Positions 18,495 through 27,624 of a stretch of 64,000 bases of DNA are shown piece by piece; the first letter of the stretch is position 1; each line of letters begins with the position of its first letter. The stretch is from JAFAGO01 sp031987605 (lineage in GTDB: Bacteria > Bacteroidota > Bacteroidia > Flavobacteriales > Weeksellaceae): NCBI GenBank assembly GCA_031987605.1, contig DALZZF010000012.1, forward strand, positions 15,512 to 79,511, given 5' to 3'. The notes under the pieces are model-generated. The model was not told the DNA's origin and did not search any database. It saw only the letters and a list, made by a program, of their open reading frames with translations. The position numbers were made by a program, and so were the translations under genes.

Positions 18495-18881
18495 ATGAAA
18501 AATTCCGGTAAAGACTTTTTTATCAGCACTGGAAAGAGCTTTCGATATGCTTTTAAAGGAGCTTATTTGTTAATCAGCACCGAACGTTCCATAATCATTC
18601 AAATTTCCTTAGCCATTCTTTCTGTTCCTGCCGGATTAATCATCGGAATCACAAAAACAGAATGGCTTTTTCAGGTTTTGTGTATTGGATTGGTTTTGAG
18701 TATTGAAGGATTAAATACAGCCGTCGAAAAGCTTTGTGATTTCATTCATCCTGATTATCATAAGAAAGTAGGTTTCATAAAGGATATTTCGGCAGGTGCA
18801 GTGATTTTTGCTGCCCTAACTGCTTTAGCAGTTGTTCTTATTATTTACATCCCTTATGTGTATGGATTAATATTAGAATAA
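18495..18881 (+). CDS. dgkA: Diacylglycerol/undecaprenol kinase (DgkA family)
   Basis: A 128-residue three-helix membrane kinase. The signature VLSIEGLNTAVEKLCD holds the conserved catalytic and nucleotide-binding acids, and VGFIKDISAGAVIFAALTAL follows. Family members phosphorylate diacylglycerol or undecaprenol. Diacylglycerol is released when EptA transfers phosphoethanolamine, so recycling of that by-product would explain its place in this regulon (inference). It has its own regulon operator. Confidence 0.88.
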   Translation: MKNSGKDFFISTGKSFRYAFKGAYLLISTERSIIIQISLAILSVPAGLIIGITKTEWLFQVLCIGLVLSIEGLNTAVEKLCDFIHPDYHKKVGFIKDISAGAVIFAALTALAVVLIIYIPYVYGLILE

Positions 18882-18939
18882 TTTATTTCCCTGAAAGAAA
18901 ACAAAGAATATTACAAACCTATAACTAATAAATAATACG

Positions 18940-19656
18940 ATGTTTCAATATAATGCTCAAACTATCATCAACCGTTTCATTCCTTTTTGGGAACAGAAAG
19001 TAATGCCATTTCTCAACAGGAATCACAAAAAGATTTTTTTAGCTATTTTCTGGATTTCATTGATTGGATTTATTGCTTTGACCGCTTTTGTGACTCTCAT
19101 TTCGCCACAATATATCGACATACATATTTCGGAAGAATTACAGGAAGAGCAAAGCAGTTTTCTCGACAACTTTATGAGAGCCATAAGCTGGTTCGGCAGG
19201 ATTAGGGTTTCCGTTGTATTGGTCGGGTGCAGTGTCTTGTATTTTCTGTTGTTAAAGCGAAAGAAAGATGCCTTGTTAATACTATCAACTTTATTATCAG
19301 GCGGAGTTTCGTGGGTGCTGAAAACCTTGATAAACCGCCCCAGACCAACCAAAGATTTTGTTTCCATTCTTGAAGAAACACAGTTTCAAAGTTTCCCGAG
19401 TGGTCACGTATTGTTTTATACGGTTTTCTTCGGTGCAATTATATTCATTTTACTCAGAACTACCCGAAATTATCCGTTGCTGAAAATAGCCGGGATATTG
19501 TTTTCTCTTCTGATGATTTTTTTGGGTGCGGTGTCAAGAGTATATCTTGGTGCACATTGGTTTACCGATGTACTGGGCGGCTTTTTAGTTGGATTGATTT
19601 TCCTGTTGGTTGCCGGACATCTTTACTTCGGAAGCAATAAAAGAAACTTCGCTTAG
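18940..19656 (+). CDS. PAP2-family membrane phosphatase
   Basis: A 238-residue membrane protein with the motifs KTLINRPRPT, SFPSGHVLFYTV and SRVYLGAHWFTDVLGG. It lies 58 bases after the kinase gene with no operator between, so it is probably in the same transcript. A phosphatase paired with a lipid kinase suggests undecaprenyl or diacylglycerol phosphate turnover. The precise substrate is undetermined. It is distinct in sequence from the PAP2 genes at 15282 and 26820. Confidence 0.85.
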   Translation: MFQYNAQTIINRFIPFWEQKVMPFLNRNHKKIFLAIFWISLIGFIALTAFVTLISPQYIDIHISEELQEEQSSFLDNFMRAISWFGRIRVSVVLVGCSVLYFLLLKRKKDALLILSTLLSGGVSWVLKTLINRPRPTKDFVSILEETQFQSFPSGHVLFYTVFFGAIIFILLRTTRNYPLLKIAGILFSLLMIFLGAVSRVYLGAHWFTDVLGGFLVGLIFLLVAGHLYFGSNKRNFA

Positions 19657-19687
19657 CTCTACATCTCATTTAAAATTAGGTCAAAAA

Positions 19688-20722
19688 ATGATATTAAAAT
19701 TAGTTCTTTTATTCATTGGCACAATCGCCGCCTTTTGGATTAGTGCCATTTGCGGCGGCGGAGCAAGCCTTATCCTTATTCCGGTTCTGAACTTGCTTTT
19801 GCCGACATCGGTTGTTCCGTTTTCTTTAACGGTAGGAACTTTCACAAGCTCGGCATCCAGAATTGTTGTTTTCAAAAAACACATCGACTGGAAAATTTTC
19901 TTTTGGTTTGTTCCTTTTTCCATTCCGGCGGTTTTGCTGGGAGCTTATTTGATAAAATACATCAATCCCAATTATTTACAGTTAATCGTTGCCTTGTTTC
20001 TCATCGGAAATATCCCTCAATTATTAAAAGGCAAAAACAAAGAAGCACAAAATGAAAAACCTTATCCAAAATTTGTGCTCGGGATTATAGGTTTCCTTGC
20101 GGGGTTTGTTTCAGGAATTACGGGAGCGATAGGGCTTTTGTTCAACCGATTTTATCTGAAATTAGGACTTACCAAAGAGGAAATAGTTGCGACAAGAGCT
20201 GCGAATGAAGTTTTTTTACACTTCATTAAGCTAATCATCTATTTTGCTCTCGGTCTGTATTCCGATATGGCATTGTGGCTGGGATTGGCAATTGCAGTTG
20301 CGAGTATCGTTTCTTCTTTTACCGTTAAATACATTCTTCCTTATTTGAGTGAGCATTTGTTTAAAAAAATCGGCTACGGAGCAATGGTGGTTTCCGGTAT
20401 TGTCTTATTTACAGGCACATCAAACAAGGTTATAAAACAGGATAAAATAGCTTTTTCAACCATTCATAACCGCAAGAAAGATGAAGCGATGATAACGTGG
20501 AGAAACACCGACCTTGTTCTGGAATATACTGTTGACGGCGGTCTCGAAATCGAAAGACCTATAACCCACCACGAACTTCCTCCCCATATAAAAGAAAAAT
20601 ATGCAGATTTAAAACTAAATTACGACACGATATACATCGAAAAAGTATTTAAGTTCAGAAAAGAGCCTTCTTATGAGTTTTACTGTTATAAAAATAATCA
20701 ACTGACGAAATTTGTGTTGTAA
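19688..20722 (+). CDS. TauE/SafE-family membrane transporter
   Basis: A 344-residue protein starting at ATG 19688; upstream in-frame codons overlap the PAP2 gene and lack a membrane start. The first 265 residues hold about eight transmembrane segments with the family features SAICGGGASLILIPVLNLLLP and GFVSGITGAIGLLFNRFYLKLGL. The last 75 residues are hydrophilic (ERPITHHELPPHIKEKY region), an extension not usual in the family. The TauE/SafE group exports anions or organosulfonates; substrate is unknown. Confidence 0.8.
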   Translation: MILKLVLLFIGTIAAFWISAICGGGASLILIPVLNLLLPTSVVPFSLTVGTFTSSASRIVVFKKHIDWKIFFWFVPFSIPAVLLGAYLIKYINPNYLQLIVALFLIGNIPQLLKGKNKEAQNEKPYPKFVLGIIGFLAGFVSGITGAIGLLFNRFYLKLGLTKEEIVATRAANEVFLHFIKLIIYFALGLYSDMALWLGLAIAVASIVSSFTVKYILPYLSEHLFKKIGYGAMVVSGIVLFTGTSNKVIKQDKIAFSTIHNRKKDEAMITWRNTDLVLEYTVDGGLEIERPITHHELPPHIKEKYADLKLNYDTIYIEKVFKFRKEPSYEFYCYKNNQLTKFVL

Positions 20723-20724
20723 CG

Positions 20725-20758
20725 TTCTAAATTTCTTCCAAATCAGTTTTCATTTTTG
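20725..20758 (+). promoter_or_regulatory. Regulon operator/promoter 5
   Basis: TTCTAAATTTC-TTCCAAAT (20725-20743), 11 bases, TTTG (20755-20758). It begins 3 bases after the transporter stop codon. Confidence 0.72.
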
Positions 20759-20786
20759 CTTTGTAAAATAAAAAATTATTCAGCAT

Positions 20787-22019
20787 ATGTTGAAATTAGC
20801 ATCAATCATTGCAACATTGGCTGCACCCTTCGCAGTAGAAGCACAAGATACCATTGCGGTTAAGAAAGACAGCATATCATTTGTCAAATCCAAAAGAATA
20901 TTAATAAAAATGTTCAAATCATTTTATCATTTTTTTTTATTGATACTTCTTTCTGTATGTGCAGGTTGTACAGCAATGCACTATATAAAAGTTCCTAACC
21001 AAAATAGTTACAAAAAGTTTCCGCAGAGGAAGATTGAAAATGCAGATACCGCTTTTCATTTTCATAAGCCCTCAAAAGATTACGGACTTGGAAAAATGAT
21101 TGGAGTAACCAATAAAGATTTAAACCCGAGTAATGTAACCTTGGATAGTTTGATGCAATTGCATAAAACGATTGCATTCGTCATTATCCGCAATGACACC
21201 ATCTTATATGAAAAATATAAGAACAACATTGACACGGTTTCGGTTTCAAGCTTTTCCATCGCAAAGCCATTCATCTCGACACTTATCGGAATCGCTATTG
21301 ACGAGGGAAATATCAAAAGTGTAGATGATAAAATAACAAAATATCTTCCAGAATTTGAAAATAAACCATTGTGGGAATAAATAACAATCAAAGACCTTTT
21401 ACATCATACATCAGGCATAAAATTCCGTAATCTTGACAATATGAAATTTTATTGGAGTACTAATTTGAGGAAAATTATCTCTGATTTGACTTTGGAGTAT
21501 TCAAAAGAAAAGCGTTTTCATTACTCCAGTGCCAACACGCTTTTACTTGGGCTAATAATAGAAAAAGTAAGGGGAACCACAATCTCTAAATATATGGAGG
21601 AAAAATTGTGGAAACCATTGGGAACTGAGGCTCCTGTCTATTGGAGCTTAGACAAAACGGGTAATGATGCTATGGAAAAAGCATTTTGTTGTATGCAGGG
21701 TAGAACTTTGGATTTTGCAAAACTTGCCAGATTATATCTTAATAGTGGAAACTGGAACGGTCAGCAAATCGTTTCCAAGGAATGGGTGGACTATTCTACA
21801 CATTCCGACCCTGTAAACGGAAACCGTCATTTTTACAACAACAATTGGGGAATTGGACCTTTGAATTATGGTAGCTTTTATGCAATAGGTCTTTATGGTC
21901 AATTCCTACACATTTACCCCAAAAAAAATATCATCATTGTCCGTTTCGGAGATGCTGACCTAAATTATCATCCCAATTACTGGCTTGGTGTATTTCTCCA
22001 AATCATAGACCAAATGTAA
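20787..22019 (+). pseudogene. Serine hydrolase (beta-lactamase class C family), nonsense codon
   Basis: One continuous frame interrupted by TAA at 21378-21380, between KPLWE and ITIKDLLHHTSGI. The active-site SxxK is SFSIAKPF. The second motif is YSSANTLLLG, and FYAIGLYGQFLHIYP lies near the end. The frame from 20787 begins with one signal peptide (MLKLASIIATLAAPFAVEAQ), and 41 residues later a second, lipoprotein-type signal starts at ATG 20910 (MFKSFYHFFLLILLSVCAGC). The native start is therefore probably 20910, and the first 120 bases look like the remains of another gene. Length and motifs match EstB-like hydrolases. Confidence 0.82.
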
Positions 22020-22095
22020 GGAGGGTTCTAAATCTGAATATAATTCAAAAAGTACAGCTAATAAAATAGTCTGATAAAGGGCTGATTTTGGCTCA

Positions 22096-22129
22096 TTCTA
22101 AATTTCTTGTAATTGGGGAAATACCTTTG
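22096..22129 (+). promoter_or_regulatory. Regulon operator/promoter 6
   Basis: TTCTAAATTTC-TTGTAATT (22096-22114), 11 bases, TTTG (22126-22129). It precedes the decayed PepSY-like copy. Confidence 0.68.
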
Positions 22130-22151
22130 TTATAATTTAAATGCTAACAAT

Positions 22152-22515
22152 ACGAAATTACTATCAAAAGCGTGGATTGTGTGTTTAGTTGCCTCTTTGA
22201 TGCTGACCAATGTTAAATGGGGTAAAAAATGCGATAGCACTCGGGAATCTGAATTTGAAATGACCGGAAGTAAACACAGTGCCCAATATAAAGCAGACGG
22301 TGTAGTGGTACGAAACGGAATATGAAATAAGCATTAGTAAACTCCCTGCTGTAATAAAAATCAATGTTGCTTCAACTTATGCCGGATATAAGATTGTAAA
22401 AGCTGAAGTTGTATTAACGAGTTGGGGCGAATAATATGAATTGCAACTTACCAAAGGACAAAACAGCATTTGGGTATTTTATACTGGCAATGGAGTATTT
22501 GTGGGACAGGTATAG
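22152..22515 (+). pseudogene. Decayed PepSY-like lipoprotein gene copy
   Basis: This stretch aligns by eye along its length with the intact gene at 23193-23651: AATGTTAAATGGG, ATGACCGGAAGTAAACACAGTGCCC versus the intact form, and TATAAGATTGTAAAAGC are shared or nearly so. The expected start codon is ACG (22152-22154) where the intact gene has ATG. A central part of the signal and linker is deleted, and several frameshifts and stops follow. The promoter and operator upstream are still good. It is a duplicated, dead paralog. Confidence 0.78.
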
Positions 22516-22617
22516 GAAAATTGACAATAGAATAACAATTAAAACTATGTGATTTTATTCTGGGTTTACCCAAGGCTTGTCTCGGTTTTTTTTATGGCTA
22601 TTGGATAAAATATAATA
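22516..22617. other. Short intergenic stretch
   Basis: No gene seen. It ends at regulon operator 7. Confidence 0.4.
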
Positions 22618-22651
22618 TTCTAAATTTCTTCAAAATTGCTTTGGAACTTTG
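22618..22651 (+). promoter_or_regulatory. Regulon operator/promoter 7
   Basis: TTCTAAATTTC-TTCAAAAT (22618-22636), 11 bases, TTTG (22648-22651). Confidence 0.72.
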
Positions 22652-22677
22652 GCAGACAAATAAAATAAATTAAAAAA

Positions 22678-23100
22678 ATGAAAAAGTTAATTTTTCTATT
22701 GGCAGCAGTGGCAGGTGTGTCATTCACCAATGCACAAAAAGTTTCAGAAAAAGAAGTTCCGGCTGTGGTTAAATCTGCTTTGCAGAAAGATTATCCTAAT
22801 GTTAAAAAAGTAAAATGGGAAAAAGAAAAAGGTAATTATGAAGCCGGGTTTGAAGTGAAAGAAAATGATTATTCTGTACTTATTGATGCTTCCGGAAATA
22901 TTATTGAAACAGAAGTAGAAATCAACATTGATGCGCTTCCTGCCAATATCAAATCATACATTACCAAAAACTATCCTGGCAAAAAAATCAAAGAAGCTGC
23001 TAAAATTACAGATAACAAAGGCGTTGTTACCTACGAAGCAGAAGTAAACGACAAGGATTTGATTTTCGATGATTCAGGTAAGTTTTTGAAAGAGAATTAA
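22678..23100 (+). CDS. PepSY-like (DUF2874-type) secreted protein
   Basis: A 140-residue exported protein with a signal peptide ending FTNAQ. Two related halves each have the PepSY-like pattern of this small periplasmic family (PF11396): VPAVVKSALQKDYPNVKKVKWEKEKGNYEAGF and LPANIKSYITKNYPGKKIKEAAKI. Such proteins are common in Bacteroidota beside two-component systems. A role in binding or sensing is assumed, not shown. It carries its own regulon operator. Confidence 0.8.
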   Translation: MKKLIFLLAAVAGVSFTNAQKVSEKEVPAVVKSALQKDYPNVKKVKWEKEKGNYEAGFEVKENDYSVLIDASGNIIETEVEINIDALPANIKSYITKNYPGKKIKEAAKITDNKGVVTYEAEVNDKDLIFDDSGKFLKEN

Positions 23101-23134
23101 TGGTAAATAAATAATGATGTAAACCTTTCATTAG

Positions 23135-23168
23135 TTCTAATTTTCTTTAAAATCGGTAAATACTTTTG
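23135..23168 (+). promoter_or_regulatory. Regulon operator/promoter 8
   Basis: TTCTAATTTTC-TTTAAAAT (23135-23153), 11 bases, TTTG inside TACTTTTG (23165-23168). Confidence 0.7.
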
Positions 23169-23192
23169 TTTCAAATATAAAATAATTACAAT

Positions 23193-23651
23193 ATGAAACG
23201 ATTATCAAACACGATGGCTGTATGCTTAATTGCTTCTTTCACGCTGTTCTCCTGTAATGAAAGCAAAAAAGCGGAAGAAAAAGTTCCCGAAAATATTCAA
23301 AGTGCATTCAAACAGGAATTTCCCAACGCCGTAAACGTTAAATGGGAAAAGGACAGCCAAAACTCTGAATGGGAAGCGGATTTTGTAATGTCGGGAAGCA
23401 AACGCAGTGCCCGGTATACGACAGACGGCAAATGGTTTGAAGCCGAATATGAAATCTCCATCAGCAAAATCCCGGAAGCAATTAAAACTAAGATTGACTC
23501 AGCCTACGCAGAATATAAGATTGTAAAAGCCGAAGTGGTATCAACCGATTCCGGTAAAGAATACGAAATAAAACTCAACAAAGAGCAGGAGCATATTGCC
23601 GTATATTACACCGAAAACGGAACATTCGTAAAGCAGGAAAAAGAAGACTGA
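23193..23651 (+). CDS. PepSY-like lipoprotein
   Basis: A 152-residue protein with a lipobox signal (ASFTLFSCNES), so it should be lipid-anchored, probably facing the periplasm. The PepSY-like repeats are VPENIQSAFKQEFPNAVNVKWEKD and IPEAIKTKIDSAYAEYKIVKAEVV. It is related to the gene at 22678 and is the intact sister of the decayed copy at 22152. Function is unknown beyond the family. Confidence 0.8.
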   Translation: MKRLSNTMAVCLIASFTLFSCNESKKAEEKVPENIQSAFKQEFPNAVNVKWEKDSQNSEWEADFVMSGSKRSARYTTDGKWFEAEYEISISKIPEAIKTKIDSAYAEYKIVKAEVVSTDSGKEYEIKLNKEQEHIAVYYTENGTFVKQEKED

Positions 23652-23683
23652 GGAAATCGAATTTTAAATCAATATTTTTTTGA

Positions 23684-23709
23684 AAAGACTGCGGAAATCG
23701 TGGTCTTTT
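23684..23709 (+). terminator. Terminator after the PepSY-like lipoprotein
   Basis: AAAAGAC (23684-23690) with GTCTTTT (23703-23709), followed by a T-rich tail. Confidence 0.65.
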
Positions 23710-23738
23710 TGTTTTTTAGATATTGTTTTTCCTTTCTC

Positions 23739-23772
23739 TTCTAATTTTCTTCCAAATCGCTTTTAAACTTTG
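23739..23772 (+). promoter_or_regulatory. Regulon operator/promoter 9 (receptor operon)
   Basis: TTCTAATTTTC-TTCCAAAT (23739-23757), 11 bases, TTTG (23769-23772). Confidence 0.72.
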
Positions 23773-23796
23773 CACCTGATAATAAAATATTCAGGT

Positions 23797-26211
23797 ATGG
23801 AATTTATAAAAAAATCATTTTTAAGTATCGCACTTCTTTTATTTTGTGGGGTTTCCTTTGCACAGGTATCGTCCGTTACCATTTCCGGTATCGTAAAAAA
23901 CAATACAGATAAATCGGCAATTCCTTACGCAAATGTGGTAGTAAAAACTGAAAAAGATAGTGTTTTTGTAGCAGGTACAGTTACCAATGATGAAGGCAGG
24001 TTTTCCATTGCGAATGTTAAGCCCGGAAACTATCGTTTAGAGGTTTCGTTTATGGGATTTGAGGATAGGGGACAGCCGTTATTTGTCGGTAGCCTTTCAG
24101 AATTTTTGGATATTCCGGTCATTGAACTGGATGAACAATCAACAGTTTTGGAAGGCGTTGTCATCAAAGTCGAAAGAACAGGTTTGAGCAATGCCTTGGA
24201 CAAGAAAACTTATTCCGTTGCAGACAATATCAGCCAGAGCGGAGGCTCTGTTTTGCAGAGTATGCAGAATTTGCCGGGTGTAACCGTGCAGGACGGTAAA
24301 GTGCAGTTGCGGGGCAATGATAAAATTACTGTTTTGATTGACGGTAAGCAGACTGCACTAACAGGTTTTGGAAGCCAGACAGGTTTGGATAATATTCCCG
24401 CATCGGCTATTGACAAAATCGAAATCATCAACAATCCATCTTCAAAGTATGATGCCAACGGCAATGCCGGCATTATCAACATCATAATGAAGAAGAACAA
24501 GCAGAACGGTTTTAACGGAAAGGTAGGATTTACTTATGGAACAGGCTCGCTTTGGGTACGGAAAGAAAACCTGCCGACTATCAGACCGCAATATACTTTT
24601 ACTCCTAAAATCAACCCGTCCGTATCACTGAATTACAGAAAGGATAAGGTAAACATCTTTTTGCAAGCCGATAACCTTTATACACAAACGCTGAATAAAA
24701 ACGAGTTCGTAACCCGGAACTATGATGATGGAACGGTTATCAATTCCCAACTGAAACGGAACAGGAACACCAATTTCCTGACGACAAAAGCAGGTGTGGA
24801 TTGGAATATTGACGAGCAGAATACGCTGACCCTTTCGGGAATGTACGGTAGTGAGAAGATTATTGACCGGGGCGACCAGCCTTTCTTCAACCGGGATATT
24901 TCACAACGGTTACGCCTTTGGCAGTTTTTGGAAGATGAGCTGAAGACAACTGCAATGGCTACGGCTGCCTATCAGCACAAGTTTAAGGAAGCCGGGCATT
25001 TGCTGAATATCGGTTTCAACTACACCTTTCACAGAGAGGACGAGCAATATTTTTACGACAATTACCTGCCATCAACCACAGGTACAGATGCTTTTAAATT
25101 ATTGTCTGATGAACAAGTATATGACTTCAATATAGATTACATCAAACCTTTGAAATACGGGCGGATTGAAACAGGTATCAAGCTCCGTAACAGAAGCATT
25201 CCCACCAATATGGAGTTCAGACCCGGAGCCAATTCGGTTTTGGATATGGATGCCGGAGGTTGGGCAAACTATAAGGAATTGATACCAGCCATTTACGGAA
25301 ACTATGTTTTTGAAAATGAAAAATGGGAAGCTGAATTGGGCTTTCGTATGGAGTATGTGAAAATCCAGTACGATGTTAATCCCAATCACAGCACTTACAG
25401 AAGTGATGGCTATAACTATACACAGCCGTTCCCTAATATGAGGTTGGCTTATAAGCTGAACGACAACAACAAACTTTCAGTGTTCTATAACCGCAGGGTG
25501 GACAGACCCAATGAAGTGGACATCCGCATTTTCCCGAAATACGATGATGCCGAAATTATCAAGGTCGGTAATCCTGCATTGCGCCCGCAGTTTACCAACT
25601 CCATAGAGTTGGGATATAAGAACACCTGGAACAGCGGTTATTTTTATTCCGCTTTGTACCATCGTTTTGCTGACGGAACCATCACAAGGATTTCAAGCAC
25701 CGTGCCGGGCAGCACGTTGATATATGCCATATTCCAAAATGCAGGAAAGAGCTATAATACAGGTTTGGAAGCCATTTTGAACCAAAAGGTTTCTGACGTT
25801 TATTCCTTTAACATCAACGGTAATCTTTACAGGAACCAGATAGATGCTTTCACAGTGCAAAACCTTTATCCTGAACCTAACACTTTTTCGGCTGACCAGC
25901 AATCGGCAATATCGGGCAACCTGAAACTGAACAATACTTTCCGTTTCGCAAAGGGATGGGATGCACAATTGACAGCCGTTTATTTAGCGCCCGATATTAT
26001 ACCGCAGGGAAAAATCTTATCGAGATTTTCAATAGATGCCGGATTGAAGAAAACCGTTCAGAAAGGTAAGGGAGAGATTTTCTTTAACGCGACCGACCTG
26101 TTGAACACAATGGTCATCAAAAGAAAGATAGACGGGCTTGGATTTAATTATACCAGCGATGATTATTACGAAACGCAGGTTATCAGATTAGGATACAGCT
26201 ACAAATTTTAA
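23797..26211 (+). CDS. TonB-dependent-receptor-like outer membrane beta-barrel protein
   Basis: An 804-residue outer membrane protein. Start ATG 23797 opens the signal peptide MEFIKKSFLSIALLLFCGVSFAQ. A carboxypeptidase-regulatory-like domain follows (SVTISGIVKNNTDKSAIPYANVVV). The plug region is SGGSVLQSMQNLPGVTVQDG then IEIINNPSSKYDANGNAGIINI. The barrel ends with an aromatic C-terminus (LGYSYKF). No TonB box was identified. The IINNPSSKYDANG signature places it in the OMP_b-brl_3 group common in Bacteroidota, whose ligands are mostly unknown. It heads the last regulon transcript, with HD, PAP2 and EamA genes behind it. Confidence 0.85.
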   Translation: MEFIKKSFLSIALLLFCGVSFAQVSSVTISGIVKNNTDKSAIPYANVVVKTEKDSVFVAGTVTNDEGRFSIANVKPGNYRLEVSFMGFEDRGQPLFVGSLSEFLDIPVIELDEQSTVLEGVVIKVERTGLSNALDKKTYSVADNISQSGGSVLQSMQNLPGVTVQDGKVQLRGNDKITVLIDGKQTALTGFGSQTGLDNIPASAIDKIEIINNPSSKYDANGNAGIINIIMKKNKQNGFNGKVGFTYGTGSLWVRKENLPTIRPQYTFTPKINPSVSLNYRKDKVNIFLQADNLYTQTLNKNEFVTRNYDDGTVINSQLKRNRNTNFLTTKAGVDWNIDEQNTLTLSGMYGSEKIIDRGDQPFFNRDISQRLRLWQFLEDELKTTAMATAAYQHKFKEAGHLLNIGFNYTFHREDEQYFYDNYLPSTTGTDAFKLLSDEQVYDFNIDYIKPLKYGRIETGIKLRNRSIPTNMEFRPGANSVLDMDAGGWANYKELIPAIYGNYVFENEKWEAELGFRMEYVKIQYDVNPNHSTYRSDGYNYTQPFPNMRLAYKLNDNNKLSVFYNRRVDRPNEVDIRIFPKYDDAEIIKVGNPALRPQFTNSIELGYKNTWNSGYFYSALYHRFADGTITRISSTVPGSTLIYAIFQNAGKSYNTGLEAILNQKVSDVYSFNINGNLYRNQIDAFTVQNLYPEPNTFSADQQSAISGNLKLNNTFRFAKGWDAQLTAVYLAPDIIPQGKILSRFSIDAGLKKTVQKGKGEIFFNATDLLNTMVIKRKIDGLGFNYTSDDYYETQVIRLGYSYKF

Positions 26212-26221
26212 AACTTAAATA

Positions 26222-26818
26222 ATGACAAATGGAGATATTATTAATATAGTACGGGATTATGTGCTGGAGCTTCTGTCCGGTAAACTTCCCAATGATATTG
26301 GCTTTCACGATGTAATGCACACGCAGGAAGTTGTAAAAGCGGCGATTGAAATTGCAGGGGAATGCCATTTTACCCCAAAGCAATTAGAGATAGTTACGCT
26401 GGCTGCCTGGTTCCACGATTGTGGTTATACAACTACCTATACCAACCACGAAGACAGCAGTAAAACTATTGCAGCAGATTTTTTAAACAGGAACAACTAT
26501 TCAAAAGAAGATATAAAAAGAATTTTGGACTGTATCGAAGCAACCCGTTTTCCGCAAAATCCGAAATCTCCTGAAGAAGAGGTTTTAGCGGATGCAGACC
26601 TGTACCATTTCACTAAGCCGGATTACTTCAAATATGAACAACGATTAAGAAAAGAGTTCAAAACTTATTTGGGAAAAACCTTTACGGATATGGAATGGGC
26701 TGAAACGAATTATAATTTGCTGAAGAACCACAGCTATTACACAATGTACGGGAAAAACGTTCTTCAAAAATTTAAGGAAGTAAATATTGAAAGATTAAAT
26801 AAGACACTAACTAAATGA
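26222..26818 (+). CDS. HD-domain phosphohydrolase
   Basis: A 198-residue soluble protein with an HD metal site: FHDVMHTQEVVKAA (His), LAAWFHDCGYT (HD pair), and VLADADLYHF (final Asp). HD proteins hydrolyse phosphate esters of nucleotides or signalling molecules; substrate unknown. It lies 10 bases after the receptor gene and its stop nearly abuts the next start, so it is part of that operon. Confidence 0.8.
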   Translation: MTNGDIINIVRDYVLELLSGKLPNDIGFHDVMHTQEVVKAAIEIAGECHFTPKQLEIVTLAAWFHDCGYTTTYTNHEDSSKTIAADFLNRNNYSKEDIKRILDCIEATRFPQNPKSPEEEVLADADLYHFTKPDYFKYEQRLRKEFKTYLGKTFTDMEWAETNYNLLKNHSYYTMYGKNVLQKFKEVNIERLNKTLTK

Positions 26819-26819
26819 A

Positions 26820-27611
26820 ATGTTCTCAATAAGTAAAAATGCTATCATATTAATCCTTGTGCTGGTCAATATATGTCTTGTATCGGCACAGGACACTATC
26901 CGGACTACCAATATTGTTTTACAGGATAGTATAATTAAGAATACCAACAACAATACCTATAAGTTAAACTACAAACACCTGATTGCCCCAACAGTGTTTA
27001 TCGGTTTTGGAATTGTGAGTTTGGAAAGTGATGGGTTAAAGCAGCTTAATTATTCCACAAGGGACGAGATTGGCGAACATCAACTTAAGCATATCTCTTT
27101 AGATAACTACACACAATATGCTCCGGCAGCAATGGTATATGGTTTAAATGCAGCAGGAATAAAAGGTAGGCATAATTTCAGGGACAGAACCATTATTTAT
27201 GCTACATCGCAATTGATTTCTGCCGCCTTTGTCGTTCCTTTAAAACATATTGTAAAAGAAGAAAGACCGGATGGTTCCAATAACCTGTCCTTTCCGTCGG
27301 GGCATACTGCCACCGCCTTTTCTTCCGCACAGTTTATGTTCAGGGAATATAAGGACACCAATTTTTGGCTAAGCATTTCAGGTTATTCATTTGCAGTTTT
27401 TACAGGAGTGTACAGAACAATAAATGATAAGCATTGGGTAGGCGATGTAGTGGCAGGTGCAGGTTTTGGTATTCTCTCAACAGAGTTGGCTTATTGGCTT
27501 TATCCTAAAATAAATGGGTTGCTTACAGGCAGGAACAAAAATGCTTCAACGATGATTATGCCATTATACCAAAATAAAAGTTTTGGTATTGGCTTAGTAC
27601 AAAACTTTTAA
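26820..27611 (+). CDS. PAP2-family phosphatase, exported form
   Basis: A 263-residue protein with an N-terminal signal or anchor (IILILVLVNICLVSAQ). The PAP2 motifs are KHIVKEERPDG, LSFPSGHTATAF and YRTINDKHWVGDV. It has fewer membrane segments than the other two PAP2 proteins here, and resembles outer-membrane or periplasmic lipid phosphatases. Third PAP2 enzyme of the cargo. Confidence 0.82.
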   Translation: MFSISKNAIILILVLVNICLVSAQDTIRTTNIVLQDSIIKNTNNNTYKLNYKHLIAPTVFIGFGIVSLESDGLKQLNYSTRDEIGEHQLKHISLDNYTQYAPAAMVYGLNAAGIKGRHNFRDRTIIYATSQLISAAFVVPLKHIVKEERPDGSNNLSFPSGHTATAFSSAQFMFREYKDTNFWLSISGYSFAVFTGVYRTINDKHWVGDVVAGAGFGILSTELAYWLYPKINGLLTGRNKNASTMIMPLYQNKSFGIGLVQNF

Positions 27612-27624
27612 ATATCAATTTATT

